Assembly: GCA_034189655.1 (NCBI GenBank) | Contig: JAXHUE010000033.1 | Span: forward strand, 1-20,114 | DNA length: 20,114 nt | Source of the DNA: JAXHUE01 sp034189655 | Lineage (GTDB): Bacteria; Chloroflexota; Dehalococcoidia; E44-bin15 | Direction: 5' to 3' | Shown here: positions 19,802 to 20,114 of the stretch, one piece after another | Layout of the letters: the number at the start of each line of letters is the position of its first letter | How positions within the stretch are numbered: the first letter of the stretch is position 1 | Translations under genes and position numbers: made by a program | Notes under the pieces: model-generated | What the model saw: only the letters and a program-made list of their open reading frames with translations | Databases searched by the model: none | Told to the model about the DNA's origin: nothing

Positions 19802-20088
19802 TCGATATGCTACAGGCGATGACGGAGAGGAGTAGGGGGGAGCGGGGGCTGCAGCGAGTCTGGGATGGTGAGAGCAGATGCCGCCCGTCCTCTTGAAGAT
19901 CGCTCCCGAGCTGCCAACCGAACGGTGAGTGCCTTCGGGCGCTTCGAAGCCCAGTAGACTTGGCCGGCCTCGTCAGCCGTTATCCCGACGGAGGCATGAT
20001 AGTGCCTTGTTCGAGAGGTGCCCCGTGTGTGGGGAATGAGGGTGGTACCGCGGGCAGAACGGCCCGTCCCTTGGGGGACGGGCTTTTT
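19802..20088 (+). ncRNA. T-box riboswitch, probably isoleucine (tRNA-sensing leader)
   Basis: Leader RNA that reads the charging state of a tRNA and controls termination. Stem I begins GATGACGGAGAGGAGTAG (19818-19835) and contains AGCGAG and GGATGGTGAGAG of the distal part. The specifier region is GAAGATCGCTCCCGAGC, in which ATC (19899-19901) sits at the family's codon position, so tRNA-Ile is the likely ligand. The T-box AGGGTGGTACCGCGG is at 20039-20053; its variable base is T, pairing with discriminator A73 as in tRNA-Ile, whereas tRNA-Asp (codon GAT, the other reading) has G73. A terminator closes it. The regulated gene, probably ileS, lies beyond the window. Confidence 0.9.
20062..20088 (+). 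terminator. intrinsic terminator of the T-box leader
   Basis: GCCCGTCCC (20062-20070) pairs perfectly with GGGACGGGC (20075-20083) around TTGG, followed by T5 (20084-20088). Its left arm lies 9 bases after the T-box sequence, so formation competes with the antiterminator stabilised by uncharged tRNA. Confidence 0.92.
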
Positions 20089-20114
20089 AGTGGGTGGTGG
20101 AGCGAGAGCATTTC

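Noticed and set aside
1..20114. tRNA or rRNA genes, CRISPR arrays, insertion sequences
   Set aside because: No cloverleaf, spaced repeat array, transposase or terminal inverted repeats were seen; the only structured RNA is the T-box leader.

Overview
This window is a GC-rich bacterial chromosome segment that appears to carry the replication-origin neighbourhood, with a compact phage-type virion gene cluster directly beside it. The housekeeping set (gyrB, obg, nadD, dnaA, fmt, rpmH-rnpA-yidD-yidC-jag) is the set commonly found around bacterial oriC. Gene content and protein style suggest Chloroflexota, perhaps Dehalococcoidia-like. That placement is inferred from protein resemblance and gene order; no rRNA or lineage marker tree was possible.

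Layout. (1) 86-5864, + strand: a tightly packed virion module of nine reading frames: scaffold-like protein, HK97-fold major capsid protein, an unknown beta-rich protein, a small Pro-rich frame, a tail-fibre-like protein, a coiled-coil protein, a head-tail adaptor, a 656-residue propeller/tail-hub protein and a small OB-like protein. Terminase and portal would lie off the left edge. No integrase, lysis gene, tape measure or tail-tube gene is visible. (2) 5880-6347: a DUF6941-type gene with its own near-consensus promoter. (3) 6372-8899: gyrB, with a promoter, a leaderless 24-codon leader frame overlapping a terminator-like hairpin, and apparently an ATC start codon. (4) 8990-10859, - strand: obg followed by nadD. 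(5) 10877-12915: dnaA (- strand) flanked on both sides by AT-rich DNA and copies of the nonamer TTATGCACC, a probable bipartite oriC. (6) 12916-14591, + strand: fmt, then a YugP-type zinc metallopeptidase. (7) 14718-16171, - strand: a crotonase-family gene followed by ribosomal protein bL25, under a promoter with a 17-bp palindrome at the start site. (8) 16259-19769, + strand: rpmH-rnpA-yidD-(PQQ-propeller lipoprotein)-yidC-jag. (9) 19766-20088: promoter, T-box riboswitch (probably isoleucine-specific) and terminator; the regulated gene lies beyond the right edge.

How the genes work together: DnaA and its boxes start replication and GyrB relieves supercoils. RnpA matures tRNA, L34 and bL25 join the ribosome, and Obg acts in ribosome assembly. 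Fmt supplies the initiator tRNA. YidD, YidC and Jag serve membrane-protein insertion. The virion module is the accessory part. Its GC content and codon style look like the host's, which fits either a well-adapted prophage or a domesticated particle.

Most striking points: the non-canonical gyrB start and its leader architecture, the TTATGCACC boxes on both sides of dnaA, the virion module beside the origin, the propeller lipoprotein inside the yidC operon, the 80-bp yidC/jag coding overlap, and recurrent very short 5' leaders behind strong promoters.
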